Positions 36,773 through 45,299 of a stretch of 55,131 nt of DNA are shown here, piece after piece. The notes below the pieces were generated by a model. That model worked only from the letters and a program-made list of their open reading frames with translations, did no database searches and was not told the origin of the DNA. Position 1 is the stretch's first letter; the number at the start of each line of letters is the position of its first letter. The stretch lies in contig NZ_JAQTLS010000004.1 in the NCBI RefSeq assembly GCF_028714775.1, positions 1-55,131 of the forward strand, read 5' to 3'. Both the position numbers and the translations under genes were made by a program. Source of the DNA: Thiothrix sp. (GTDB lineage: Bacteria; Pseudomonadota; Gammaproteobacteria; Thiotrichales; Thiotrichaceae).

Positions 36773-38058
36773 GGGCTGACTCCTTCCACCAACATTGCGC
36801 CGCCTTGTCCACCGCCAATGCAGAGGCTGGCAATGCCGCGTTGTGCATGTTTGCGCCGCAAGACGTGGGCAAGGTGTAAGACGATGCGTGCGCCGCTCGC
36901 GCCAATAGGATGCCCGAGGCTGATGCCACCGCCGTCGATATTTACTTGCGCCGCGTTAATGTGTCCCAGCACTGATTCCAGCCCCAGTTCTTGTTTGCAG
37001 TAGTTCCCGTCCCCAAAAGCGTGTAAGCACGCCAGCACTTGTCCGGCGAACGCTTCATTGATCTCCCAATAGTCAATACTATCAAGATTTAACCCGCTTG
37101 CGTTTAATAATTTTGCGCTGGCGTGGACTGGCCCCAAACCCATTTGGCTGGGGTCTAAACCTGCCCAGTAGGCGGGGCTGATTTTGGCTAATACCGGGAG
37201 TTGGTATTGCGCAACTGCCGGTTCGCTGGCAAGCAATACGCAAGCCGCACCGTCGGTCACTTGCGAACTGTTACCTGCTGTTACCAAACCAGTGGGTTTG
37301 TCGAAAATGGGACGGAGTTTTGCCAACTTTTCTAGGGAGGAATCGCGCCGTACCCCGTCGTCAAAGCGGATCACCGTCCCGGATGCAGTGCTTAAGGGGG
37401 TAATTTCATCGTCCAGTTCGCCCGCATCCATTGCCGCTATCATGCGTTGGTGGCTGCGCAGGGCGTAAGCATCCATCTGTTCGCGGGAAATACCGAAACG
37501 GTAAGCCAGCTTTTCGGTGGTTTGCCCCATGCTCAAGCCGACAATCGGGTCAGTTAGGCCACGTAACAGCGCAATGACGGGGGAAAAGTAACGGGCTTGC
37601 AGGCGGCTCAGTGCTTTGAGTTTGGCGGGCAAGGTTTTGGCCTGTTGCCAATCCGCCAACCACGCCACCATTTCTGGGCGGAATAATACCGGCGCGTGGC
37701 TCATGGCTTCCGTACCACCCGCGAGGATCAGGTCGGTGTAACCGTGGGCAATGTTGCGGTAAGCGCTGTCGATGGCTTGCAAACCCGCAGCGCAATTGCG
37801 TTGCACCGTGAATGCCGGAACTTTATCCTCGCAACCGAGGCGCAGGGCAATGACGCGGGCAATATTGGCTTCATCCGGCCCCGGCATTGCGCAGCCGAAA
37901 ATGACTTCATCAAGGGTGGAAGGGGGAAAGGGTTGGCGTAGCAGCGTGGCTCGCCCGACGTGTACAGCCAAGTCACTGGCGCGGTACTCCCCCGGCTTGC
38001 CTGTGGTACGCAGGAAAGGGGTGCGGCTTCCGTCCACGAGAAAAACCGTGCGGGACAT
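36769..38058 (-). CDS. Thiolase-family acetyl-CoA acyltransferase
   Basis: Releases acetyl-CoA from 3-ketoacyl-CoA in the last beta-oxidation step and pairs with the FadJ-like enzyme encoded next. The 429-aa sequence holds the acylated cysteine C89 (VQRNCAAGLQAIDSAY), the HPIGASGARI histidine block, and the second active cysteine CIGGGQGG. Length and sequence resemble FadI-type thiolases. It is the first gene of the pair. The upstream 189 nt hold no other gene. Confidence 0.94.
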   Translation of the reverse strand: MSRTVFLVDGSRTPFLRTTGKPGEYRASDLAVHVGRATLLRQPFPPSTLDEVIFGCAMPGPDEANIARVIALRLGCEDKVPAFTVQRNCAAGLQAIDSAYRNIAHGYTDLILAGGTEAMSHAPVLFRPEMVAWLADWQQAKTLPAKLKALSRLQARYFSPVIALLRGLTDPIVGLSMGQTTEKLAYRFGISREQMDAYALRSHQRMIAAMDAGELDDEITPLSTASGTVIRFDDGVRRDSSLEKLAKLRPIFDKPTGLVTAGNSSQVTDGAACVLLASEPAVAQYQLPVLAKISPAYWAGLDPSQMGLGPVHASAKLLNASGLNLDSIDYWEINEAFAGQVLACLHAFGDGNYCKQELGLESVLGHINAAQVNIDGGGISLGHPIGASGARIVLHLAHVLRRKHAQRGIASLCIGGGQGGAMLVEGVSP

Positions 38059-38216
38059 TGACGTTCCTCCTCCGGTGTAGATCGCCGGTGCACTTGTTAT
38101 GGTTTTTATCTTCTACGGTTTCACGAGTTTAGGCCAGAAACCTTGGGTTTGGTAACGGTATCGGCGTGGGTGTGATTCAGACATATGGTGGCATTGGTAG
38201 GAGAGGGCTATTTGCA

Positions 38217-38230
38217 ACAAGTTCACTTGT
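38217..38230. promoter_or_regulatory. Palindrome upstream of the toxin-antitoxin pair, candidate operator
   Basis: ACAAGT-TC-ACTTGT is a perfect 6-bp inverted repeat with a 2-nt spacer, 17 nt before the toxin start. A related half-site (ACTTGTAAGT) overlaps it. The position suits autoregulation by the HTH antitoxin, as in HigBA systems. Confidence 0.5.
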
Positions 38231-38247
38231 AAGTTAACATTTCGCCC

Positions 38248-38595
38248 ATGAGAGAAATCCACTTTTACAAAACGTCATCCGGCGAATCCCCGATAGAAGC
38301 GTTCTTGGACAGCCTCACCAGCAAACAAGCGCAAAAAGTTGCATGGGTTATGCAACTGATTGAAGAAGTTGAACAAGTTCCTGTGACATACCTGAAAAAG
38401 CTGGTTAATACCGATGATATTTGGGAAATCCGGGCGCAGCAGGGGAACAATATTTTTCGGCTATTGGGATTCTTTGATGGTGGAAAACTAATCGTCCTGA
38501 CCAATGGTTTCCAAAAGAAGACCCAGAAAACGCCTAAAGCCGAGATTATTCTGGCAGGGGACCGCAAGAAAGACTATCTGGAGAGAAAAGCATGA
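38248..38595 (+). CDS. RelE/HigB-type toxin (Gp49-like)
   Basis: A 115-aa protein of the Gp49-like RelE superfamily: [72 protein letters not shown]. Relatives are ribosome-dependent mRNA endonucleases. Toxin-first order with an XRE-type antitoxin overlapping by 4 nt is the classical HigBA layout. No truncation is seen, so it may be active. Confidence 0.9.
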   Translation: MREIHFYKTSSGESPIEAFLDSLTSKQAQKVAWVMQLIEEVEQVPVTYLKKLVNTDDIWEIRAQQGNNIFRLLGFFDGGKLIVLTNGFQKKTQKTPKAEIILAGDRKKDYLERKA

Positions 38596-38867
38596 GTGAT
38601 TTACAGAAATACACCAGCCGCCGCAAACAGCAAGATGCCCAATTCGCGGACAATTTCGATAAAGGCTACCAGTCTTTCAAGATTGGTGTTTTGCTGCGGC
38701 AAGCTAGAATCGCTGCTGGCATTACCCAAGAAGCTATTGCGGTATCCTTGAACACCCGAAAATCTGCCATATCCAGAATGGAAAACCATGCAGAAGACGT
38801 GAAACTTTCCACGCTTGAGAAATTTGCCCACTCCCTAGGCAAGCGGTTGGAAATCCGTATTTGCTGA
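38592..38867 (+). CDS. XRE-type HTH antitoxin
   Basis: A 91-aa protein with a helix-turn-helix at about residues 35-85 ([20 protein letters not shown] ... [20 protein letters not shown]). It starts inside the toxin stop (ATGA), so translation is coupled. It should neutralise the preceding RelE/HigB-type toxin and repress their common promoter, probably at the palindrome at 38217. Confidence 0.9.
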   Translation: MSDLQKYTSRRKQQDAQFADNFDKGYQSFKIGVLLRQARIAAGITQEAIAVSLNTRKSAISRMENHAEDVKLSTLEKFAHSLGKRLEIRIC

Positions 38868-38945
38868 TAGTCGGGTGGTTTGGTGTGCTGGCAGAATTAA
38901 CGCTACACTCTTGCCTTCTTTAGCTTCAGGAATGGCGGTGCAGCA

Positions 38946-39551
38946 ATGAATATCGACACACTCACGGAGCTTTACCAGAAAGCCCAAGCGCTACAGCAAG
39001 AGCTTGAAGCGGAAATCGACAAGCTGCTGGAGGAAAAGCGCAGCCAGTTCCAATATGGGTTTCAGCGCGGCAAGGTGTATTTCGAGGAAAGTATCCGTGT
39101 TTTGCAGCACGGGCAACGCACGCCGCTTTGGCAGTACCTGAAATCCGCCCAGATTCTTACCGTGCTGACCGCCCCGATTATCTACGCGGTAATCATCCCC
39201 TTTGTGTTGTTGGATGCGGCGGTGACGTTGTACCAGCAGGTGTGTTTCCGCGTGTATGGCATCCCACGGGTGCGGCGTTCAGATTACATCCTCATCGACC
39301 GCCATCATCTGGCCTACCTGAACGTGGTGGAAAAGCTCAACTGCCTGTATTGCAGCTACGGCAACGGCTTGGTTGAATATGTGCGCGAAGTCAGCGCCCG
39401 CACTGAGCAGTACTGGTGTCCGATTAAACACGCCCGTCGTAGCCCCGACCCGCACCGTTTTACCCATCAATTTGTCGATTATGGGGATGTGCAAGCCTAC
39501 CAGCAGAAGCTGGAGGAATTGCGCAAAGCTTGGGAAGCGCACAACCCATAA
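38946..39551 (+). CDS. Conserved membrane-associated protein with coiled coil, unknown function
   Basis: A 201-aa protein. Residues 5-35 look like a coiled coil (KAQALQQELEAEIDKLLEEK). A hydrophobic hairpin follows at about 75-105 (LTVLTAPIIYAVIIPFVLLD). A conserved-looking soluble block comes next (DRHHLAYLNVVEKLNCLYCS, YGNGLVEYVREVSARTEQYW, CPIKHARR). The CLYC and later Cys with nearby His residues could bind a metal. I recognise it as a conserved hypothetical type, not a named family. Confidence 0.75.
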   Translation: MNIDTLTELYQKAQALQQELEAEIDKLLEEKRSQFQYGFQRGKVYFEESIRVLQHGQRTPLWQYLKSAQILTVLTAPIIYAVIIPFVLLDAAVTLYQQVCFRVYGIPRVRRSDYILIDRHHLAYLNVVEKLNCLYCSYGNGLVEYVREVSARTEQYWCPIKHARRSPDPHRFTHQFVDYGDVQAYQQKLEELRKAWEAHNP

Positions 39552-39689
39552 GCCCGCCGCGAATGCCGCTAACGGATAAACGCACGTAAACGACCGATGG
39601 GCTGCCCGCCCGATTTCTCAGACTTTCAGAGGTATGGTGTAGACTGCTAGCAACAGGATTTTTCAACCACACGACATGGAGTCGTTATT

Positions 39690-40046
39690 ATGTGTAGCAT
39701 TAATGGAATCAACTCCCTGAGTTCAGGGTGCGGTGCGTCGGGCGCATCATCATCTGCATCTTCCCCTTCCTCCAGCAGCATACAGGCATTCCAGCAGGCT
39801 TTAAGCGGGCATGGCTCGGGTAAATCAGAAGGCGGCAGCAAGTCTGGGCGGGGCGGCAACTGCGGCGGCAGCAATAGCAGTAATGGCAGTTCAGGCAATA
39901 TGCAGGAGCTTATTACCCAACTTATTCAGCAAATCCTGCAAGCCTTGATGGGTAACAACAGCAACGTAGCACAAACCGGCAACAGCGGCGGTTCTGGCAG
40001 TTGCTCTTCCGGCAGTGCTAACAACGGTTGCCAAGCCTGCGGTTGA
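39690..40046 (+). CDS. Ser/Gly/Asn-rich protein with one amphipathic helix and six cysteines
   Basis: A 118-aa product. It is low-complexity Ser/Gly/Asn (about half of residues) except for one strong amphipathic helix at 71-88 (MQELITQLIQQILQALMG). Cysteines are at 2, 14, 58, 105, 114 and 117. No signal peptide. GGAG lies about 9 nt before the ATG and a good terminator follows, supporting expression. The composition recalls harpins (Gly-rich with an LQ-rich helix), but harpins usually lack cysteine and no type III system is visible here. Function unknown. Confidence 0.65.
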   Translation: MCSINGINSLSSGCGASGASSSASSPSSSSIQAFQQALSGHGSGKSEGGSKSGRGGNCGGSNSSNGSSGNMQELITQLIQQILQALMGNNSNVAQTGNSGGSGSCSSGSANNGCQACG

Positions 40047-40073
40047 TGGCGTAACCCATCTTCCCTGAAACGG

Positions 40074-40104
40074 AAAAGGCGCGAGGAACACCGCGCCTTT
40101 TTTG
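40074..40104. terminator. Bidirectional rho-independent terminator
   Basis: AAAAGGCGCG / CGCGCCTTTT with an 8-nt loop and T run lies between the convergent Ser/Gly-rich gene and the Sel1-repeat gene. The A run on the other side makes it work in both directions. Confidence 0.9.
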
Positions 40105-40113
40105 TTGCCTTGC

Positions 40114-40959
40114 TTATTTTGCAGGCTTGAGCGTTTCAAGCATTTTCTTGGCGTCTTCATTGCCTTGGTCGGCTGCTTTCTGGAACCACTGACTGGCGGC
40201 AGCATCATCTTGGGTCACGCCGATACCTTCGTGGGACATAATGCCGAGGTTGTATTGCGATTCGGCGTCGTTTTGGTCTGCGGCTTTTTGGAACCATTTG
40301 GCGGCTTTCGCCACATCTGCTTTCGTGCCTAAGCCCGCGTAATAGATGGAACCGAGGTTGCGTTGGGCGGTGATGTTGCCTTGGTCAGCGGCTTTGGTGA
40401 ACCACTTAATGGCTTTGGCAGAATCTTGCTTGATACCGATCCCTTCGTAATACATTGTGCCAAGGTTTAGCTGCGCTTGGTCATAGCCTTTATCCGCCGA
40501 TTTTTGGTACCACTTCAGGGCTTTGGCTTGGTCTTCTTTCGTGCCTTGGCCTTGGTTGTACATGATGCCGAGGTTGTATTGCGCTTTTTGGTTGCCTTGG
40601 TCGGCGGCTTTTTGGAACCATTTCAGCGCTTTGGCGTAGTCTTGAGCGACGCCAGTACCTTCGTAATACACCATAGCAATGGCAAACTGTGAATCCACGT
40701 CGCCCTGCGCTGCGGCTTTTTCATACCACTTCGCGGCTTCAGTCAGGTCTTGCTTGACCCCGTTGCCGCTCTCGTACATAAAGCCCAAATTGAATTGTGC
40801 GGATGCGTTGCCTTTTTCGGCGAGTGGCTGGAATTCATGGAGTGCTGTGGCGTAATCCTGCGCATTATAAGCAGCGACACCCTTGGCAAAATCCGCAAAC
40901 GCAGGCGCTGCGGTGAACAGGGCAAGTGTTGCAACGGCAAGCAATTGTTTTTGTAACAT
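40114..40959 (-). CDS. Secreted Sel1-repeat (TPR-like) protein
   Basis: A 281-aa protein with a signal peptide (1-22, ending APAFA). After one degenerate unit come six exact 36-residue Sel1 repeats (51-86, 87-122, 123-158, 159-194, 195-230, 231-266), each ending like AKALKWFQKAADQG. Sel1 repeats form alpha-solenoids that mediate protein binding; secreted ones are often envelope or host-interaction factors. The partner is unknown. It is divergent from the lipoprotein gene at 41011. Confidence 0.93.
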   Translation of the reverse strand: MLQKQLLAVATLALFTAAPAFADFAKGVAAYNAQDYATALHEFQPLAEKGNASAQFNLGFMYESGNGVKQDLTEAAKWYEKAAAQGDVDSQFAIAMVYYEGTGVAQDYAKALKWFQKAADQGNQKAQYNLGIMYNQGQGTKEDQAKALKWYQKSADKGYDQAQLNLGTMYYEGIGIKQDSAKAIKWFTKAADQGNITAQRNLGSIYYAGLGTKADVAKAAKWFQKAADQNDAESQYNLGIMSHEGIGVTQDDAAASQWFQKAADQGNEDAKKMLETLKPAK

Positions 40960-41010
40960 GTGTTGTTTCCTAGCAGGTTAAGTCGGTCTGATCATAGCGT
41001 AAATTAAAAC

Positions 41011-41694
41011 ATGACTTTGAGTATTTGCTTTAACGACAGGCGGGTTATTTTGTTGTCCTTGTGCGCAACATTTTTTACGGGGTGTACGGCTGTTCCGCAA
41101 GCTAATGTGTGGAAACCAACGGCGGTGGTTGCCAGCAGCGCCGACATTTGTTACCAGCGGGTGCGTGAGTTGGAAATGCTGCCGTTGGATGCCGCCAGCC
41201 CTACCGACGGCTTCCTGCGCAACCAGCATTGCATTGCCCTGAAAGCCTGCCAGCACAAGCCAGAATTTGAAAACCCGGTGTGGTTGGATCAGGTGATGGC
41301 GGATTTCATCGACCCGTACACCCAGCAGCAACACGACTGGGGGAAAGTGATGGCGCATTGCCAGCAACGTTCCACCGCGAACCCGCTGCGTAACCTGTTA
41401 TGCCAGCGCGAGATGGCGCGTTACCACATTTTCACCGATTTGCGCGGGGCATTGGCGCATGACGGATGCAGCACCTCCGCTGACTGGCAGCGGTTGGAAG
41501 GCTACATCAGCGGCTGCATTGACGAGGCAGATTATCCACCAGTGCTGTCCGATTACATCAAAAACCGGGTTGTCACTTACCGTAACCGCGTGCGCCAACA
41601 ATGCTTGTCTGCTGGAAATACGACGCAGGGAAATCATCCACCCGGATCGCATTCAACGTCGCCCGCCGTGCTGCCAGCAGTTTTTCCGCGCTGA
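41011..41694 (+). CDS. Putative lipoprotein of unknown function, 3' end overlaps fadE
   Basis: A 227-aa product with a lipobox (LLSLCATFFTGC) at about residue 25 and eight further cysteines in the mature part (e.g. DICYQRV, HCIALKACQH). Not a recognised family. The last 40 codons overlap the end of fadE on the opposite strand (122 bp), and the C-terminal 25 residues (GNHPPGSHSTSPAVLPAVFP) look like antisense-derived, non-domain sequence. The gene may have lost its original stop. No clear ribosome-binding site precedes the ATG. Confidence 0.65.
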   Translation: MTLSICFNDRRVILLSLCATFFTGCTAVPQANVWKPTAVVASSADICYQRVRELEMLPLDAASPTDGFLRNQHCIALKACQHKPEFENPVWLDQVMADFIDPYTQQQHDWGKVMAHCQQRSTANPLRNLLCQREMARYHIFTDLRGALAHDGCSTSADWQRLEGYISGCIDEADYPPVLSDYIKNRVVTYRNRVRQQCLSAGNTTQGNHPPGSHSTSPAVLPAVFPR

Positions 41695-43840
41695 AGGTAT
41701 CCAGCAAACCTTTGTCCTTGGCTTCTTGGATCGCGGCTTCGGTGGTGTGGGCGTGGAGTTGCCCGGATTTCATCAGACTGCGTAATTGCTTTTCCAACTC
41801 GGCGGCGGCAAGGGTTTTGTGTAAGGCATCCTCAATCCGCCCCATGCGGTCTTGCGGGTCGTTGGTGATGTAAATGCCGCGTGTCAGGCGGTCGCGGGTA
41901 GCAGAAGGTTCCAACGCTAGCCGCGCTACTTGGTGGATCAGCTTGTCATCCGGCGGGCTGAACGGTTTGCCATACGGGAACATCAAGGTGCGCAAGGTTT
42001 TCGCCAACCACGGCATCGGTAAGTTGTGGAAAGCCGCCAGCATCGCCTGTTGCGCCCGGTGGATAGTGAGTGTGCAAGCGTATTCCAGCAAGGGCAGGTC
42101 GGCTTCCGGCTCGCCTTGTTCCTCGAAATGCTTGAGGGTGGCGGAACACAGGTAGAGGTTGGCGAGGATGTCTGCCATGCGCCCCGAGAGACGTTCGCGC
42201 CGTTTCAAGCTGCCGCCCAAACTGAGCGCGGCGTAATCCGCCAGCAGGGCAAAGTTACTGCTCAAACGGGCGAGGTGGCGGTAGTGGTGGCGGGTGCGCG
42301 GCGTGCCGGAAACCACCAGCAGCGCATTGCTCAGCCCATACCAAAGGCTGCGCCCCAAGTTTCCGGCAATGTGTTTGATGTGCCCGATCAAGGCGGCGTC
42401 GAATGCGGCTACATCGTCGTGTTGCGCGGCCTGCATTTCTTTCAGTAAGAAAGGGTGGCAACGCAACGCGCCTTGCCCAAACACGATCAGCGAACGGGTG
42501 AGGATGTTCGCGCCTTCCACGGTAATGCCGATGGGGATGGATTGGTAAGCCCGCGCCAAGTAGTTGGATGGCCCCATGCAAATGCCCGCGCCGCCGGAAA
42601 TGTCCATCGCGTCATTCACCAGCCGCCGCATCCGTTCGGTCAGTTGGTATTTCAGCATGGCTGTCACTACTGCGGGGCGTTGCCCTTGGTCGATAGCGGT
42701 CGCGGTTAAAATGCGTCCGGCATCCATCAAATAGCAGTTGCCCAAAATGCGGGCGAGCGGCTCTTCCACCCCTTCAAAATAGCCGATGGGCATCCCGAAT
42801 TGCTGGCGTACCCGCGCATACGCGCCGATATAACGTGCGGTCATTTTCGCCGCGCCGGTCGACAGTGCGGGCAGGGAAATGCCGCGCCCTTCGCCCAAGC
42901 ATTCCACCAACATCCGCCAGCCGTGCCCGAGTTGCGCTTGTCCGCCGATTACCCAACCCAGCGGGATGAACACATCGCGCCCGATGTTGGGGCCGTTCTG
43001 GAAGGGAATATCCAGCGGAAAATGGCGCGTGCCGATTTCCACGCCCGGATGGTCAGTGGGGATCAGTGCCACCGTAATGCCGATGTTTTCCTTGTCGCCC
43101 AGTAAGTGTTCCGGGTCGTAAAGCTGGAATGCCAGCCCCAGTAAAGTCGCCACCGGCCCCAGCGTGATGTAGCGTTTTTCCCAATTCAGGCGGATGCCTA
43201 GCACGGCTTTTTCACCGTTGAAATCCTGCCGACAGACGATGCCGTGATCGGGGATGGAGCTGGCATCGCTGCCTGCTTCCGGTGCGGTCAGGCCAAAGCA
43301 GGGGATTTCGCGCCCATCTGCCAAGCGCGGTAAGTAGTAATCCTTTTGCGCGGGTGTGCCGTATTTCAGCAGCAATTCGCCGGGGCCGAGCGAGTTGGGA
43401 ACCATCACCGTGACGGCGGCGGTAATGCTGCGGCTGGCGATTTTCATCACCACTTCGGAATGCGCCAGCGCGGAAAAGCCCAAGCCACCGTAAGCCTTGG
43501 GGATGATCATGCCGAAAAAGCGCTGTTGCTTGAGGAATGCCCAAATAGCAGGCGGCAGGTCGTACAATTCGTGGGTAATCTGCCAGTCGTCAAGGTCGCG
43601 GCAAAGGTCTTCCACCGCGCCGTCGAGGAAGGCTTGTTCCTCAGTGCTGAGTTTGCTGATCGACAGGTCGTGCAAACGACACCAATCCGGCTTGCCGGAG
43701 AAGAGTTCGGAGTCCCACCAAACGTTGCCGCTGTCCAGTGCGTCCTGTTCGGTCGGTGAGATCGGTGGCAACTGCTGTTTCAGGCGGCGCAACACGGGTT
43801 GGCTGAAGTACTGGTGGCGTAGGCGGGTTAACCTGTTCAT
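41573..43840 (-). CDS. fadE: FadE-type acyl-CoA dehydrogenase
   Basis: Performs the first, FAD-dependent oxidation of acyl-CoA in beta-oxidation. The 755-aa protein aligns by eye with E. coli FadE from its first residues (DALDSGNVWWDSELFSGKPD, TEEQAFLDGAVEDLCRDLDD, FFGMIIPKAYGGLGFSALAH, AAVTVMVPNSLGPGELLLKY). It includes the long C-terminal extension typical of FadE. It works with the FadJ-like and thiolase genes at 34.8-38 kb. Its 5' 200 nt overlap the end of the upstream hydrolase gene in another frame, and its 3' end overlaps the lipoprotein gene. Confidence 0.95.
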   Translation of the reverse strand: MNRLTRLRHQYFSQPVLRRLKQQLPPISPTEQDALDSGNVWWDSELFSGKPDWCRLHDLSISKLSTEEQAFLDGAVEDLCRDLDDWQITHELYDLPPAIWAFLKQQRFFGMIIPKAYGGLGFSALAHSEVVMKIASRSITAAVTVMVPNSLGPGELLLKYGTPAQKDYYLPRLADGREIPCFGLTAPEAGSDASSIPDHGIVCRQDFNGEKAVLGIRLNWEKRYITLGPVATLLGLAFQLYDPEHLLGDKENIGITVALIPTDHPGVEIGTRHFPLDIPFQNGPNIGRDVFIPLGWVIGGQAQLGHGWRMLVECLGEGRGISLPALSTGAAKMTARYIGAYARVRQQFGMPIGYFEGVEEPLARILGNCYLMDAGRILTATAIDQGQRPAVVTAMLKYQLTERMRRLVNDAMDISGGAGICMGPSNYLARAYQSIPIGITVEGANILTRSLIVFGQGALRCHPFLLKEMQAAQHDDVAAFDAALIGHIKHIAGNLGRSLWYGLSNALLVVSGTPRTRHHYRHLARLSSNFALLADYAALSLGGSLKRRERLSGRMADILANLYLCSATLKHFEEQGEPEADLPLLEYACTLTIHRAQQAMLAAFHNLPMPWLAKTLRTLMFPYGKPFSPPDDKLIHQVARLALEPSATRDRLTRGIYITNDPQDRMGRIEDALHKTLAAAELEKQLRSLMKSGQLHAHTTEAAIQEAKDKGLLDTFSAEKLLAARRATLNAIRVDDFPASYFQQTSIVGARGYGK

Positions 43841-44663
43841 GGCTTACCTCCGTTTCAGGTTCTTGATACCACGGCAGGGTGCGGTAGGCAGGTGCGCTGC
43901 CGGTATTCCATGCTGGATACTTAATCACAGTAAAATAGGGCGAATAGTCGAAATCGCTGGGGGTGAAAAGCCGGAAATTGCGTTCGTAAAAGCGCAGTTC
44001 CTCATTTTGGGCATTGCGCACCAGCGGCAGGATCGGGTAATGCACCTGCTGGAAACAGCGGGCAATCATGCTCGAACACACGATATGCGTCGGTTGTCCG
44101 GCATTGTGCTGGAATAGGCAGGAACGCCAGCGGCGCGGCAAGATCGCATACGGGAACATGAACCGCGCAAGGTCGAGCAATTGGCGCACGTCATAGCCCA
44201 TGCCCAGATGCTCAATGGCGAATTCCACCACTTTATCGGTGTCTTGCCACGTCAACCCGGCGGGGCGGCAAATCCGCAGGTGTTCTTTGCGGTAATCGCG
44301 CAGCGGGGTCACGATAGTGCCTTGCCCCAGCAGCGATTCGATCACCAAGGGTTCGCCGAGGTCGCCATCGTAATACGCCGCCAGCCGCGAACGTGCCTTG
44401 GGGTCACGGATGTCATTGATGCGCCCGACGTACAGCGCCGCGTGTGTCCACGGTGACAGCGCCACGCTTTGGATGACTTTGCTGACCCGTGATTGCCCCG
44501 CAAACAGGATTACGTCCGCCGGGCGGATTTCGCGCTCAAGAAATTCAAAATTGCAGATCGGGCTGAAATCTTCAGCGTGTGGGGTAGCGTTTAGCCAGCC
44601 GATGCCCTGTTGCCAAAGCCAGTTGGTTAGGCGGGAAGTGGATGTACGGATGCGTGGGAACAT
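43641..44663 (-). CDS. YiiX/YebB-like permuted papain-fold (NlpC/P60 superfamily) hydrolase
   Basis: A 340-aa protein. The hydrolase domain covers about residues 40-245. REIRPADVILFAGQSRVSKV and the histidine H74 in SPWTHAALYVG mark the first half; the nucleophile-candidate C196 lies in THIVCSSMIARCFQQ, the circularly permuted order typical of YiiX-type enzymes. The family cleaves amide or ester bonds in cell-wall peptides or lipids. No signal peptide is seen. The last 67 codons run inside fadE in a different frame; the Pro/Thr/Arg-rich tail encoded there looks disordered. Confidence 0.82.
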   Translation of the reverse strand: MFPRIRTSTSRLTNWLWQQGIGWLNATPHAEDFSPICNFEFLEREIRPADVILFAGQSRVSKVIQSVALSPWTHAALYVGRINDIRDPKARSRLAAYYDGDLGEPLVIESLLGQGTIVTPLRDYRKEHLRICRPAGLTWQDTDKVVEFAIEHLGMGYDVRQLLDLARFMFPYAILPRRWRSCLFQHNAGQPTHIVCSSMIARCFQQVHYPILPLVRNAQNEELRFYERNFRLFTPSDFDYSPYFTVIKYPAWNTGSAPAYRTLPWYQEPETEVSHEQVNPPTPPVLQPTRVAPPETAVATDLTDRTGRTGQRQRLVGLRTLLRQAGLVSFARPVDQQTQH

Positions 44664-44837
44664 GATCGCTCCTTCGCAGGGGGAATAACACGCAGACCCT
44701 GCGCTACCTTATAGTTTAGTGTAATACTCAGGTAATGGCGGGGGTAATGTGACTGATAACGGCAGGGGATTAGGAGGGAGTGGCAGATGACGCGAGTGGC
44801 ACGGCAGTTTCAGTCTGCCATGCCACCGCAAGCTGGC

Positions 44838-45128
44838 TTAGCCGTGGTTTTCGTCGGACTTTTTCACAATATCCAGCAGCTTCATGTCGGGGTCTTTAGC
44901 GCAGGCATCGCCCAAGCCTTTGCCCAAGGTATCCATCCATTTTTCGCTGATGTTGGTGTTTTTCTGTTCGGCGCTGATATAACCATCCAGCCAGAAAATC
45001 ATCATTGTGCCGAGTTCTTCATCCTCAGCCATGTCTTTGCAAGTAACCGTGCTCATGTCGAACTCCCATGCATTAGCCGCCGCAAATGGCGCACAGGATA
45101 AAAGCAATGCCAGTAATAACTTTTTCAT
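44838..45128 (-). CDS. HdeA/HdeB-like periplasmic acid-stress protein
   Basis: A 96-aa protein with a signal peptide (MKKLLLALLLSCAPFAAANA). It has the HdeA-family pattern: TCKDMAEDEELGTMMIFWLD, then GYISAEQKN and a second cysteine in GKGLGDACAKDP, giving the expected disulfide. In E. coli HdeA/B are acid-activated chaperones. I chose the ATG at 45128 (GAGAG 8 nt upstream). It is divergent from the four-cysteine protein at 45300. Confidence 0.87.
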   Translation of the reverse strand: MKKLLLALLLSCAPFAAANAWEFDMSTVTCKDMAEDEELGTMMIFWLDGYISAEQKNTNISEKWMDTLGKGLGDACAKDPDMKLLDIVKKSDENHG

Positions 45129-45247
45129 AATATACACTCTCGCTTTAGTAGAATCTCGAACATAGCATAGGTTTAAGAATTAGATCAATTCAATTTGTCA
45201 ATGATATTAATCAAGCTCATTGTATTTTGCCTTGCATTTTCGTTGAA

Positions 45248-45283
45248 TTTGTGACAAAACCAGCTTTTACTGATAGTTTGTCA
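45248..45283. promoter_or_regulatory. Palindromic TTTGT-G-ACAAA and matching half-site in a divergent promoter region
   Basis: TTTGTGACAAA (45248-45258) is a perfect 5-bp palindrome around a central G. TTTGTCA recurs at 45277-45283, the reverse complement of TGACAAA at 45252-45258, and again at 45194-45200. The cluster lies between the divergent HdeA-like and four-cysteine genes and may be a regulator site. Confidence 0.4.
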
Positions 45284-45299
45284 ACGCGAGGGAAAAACC

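Noticed and set aside
39690-40046. Type III secretion harpin
   Set aside because: Cysteine-containing and no type III secretion genes in the window; only compositional similarity.
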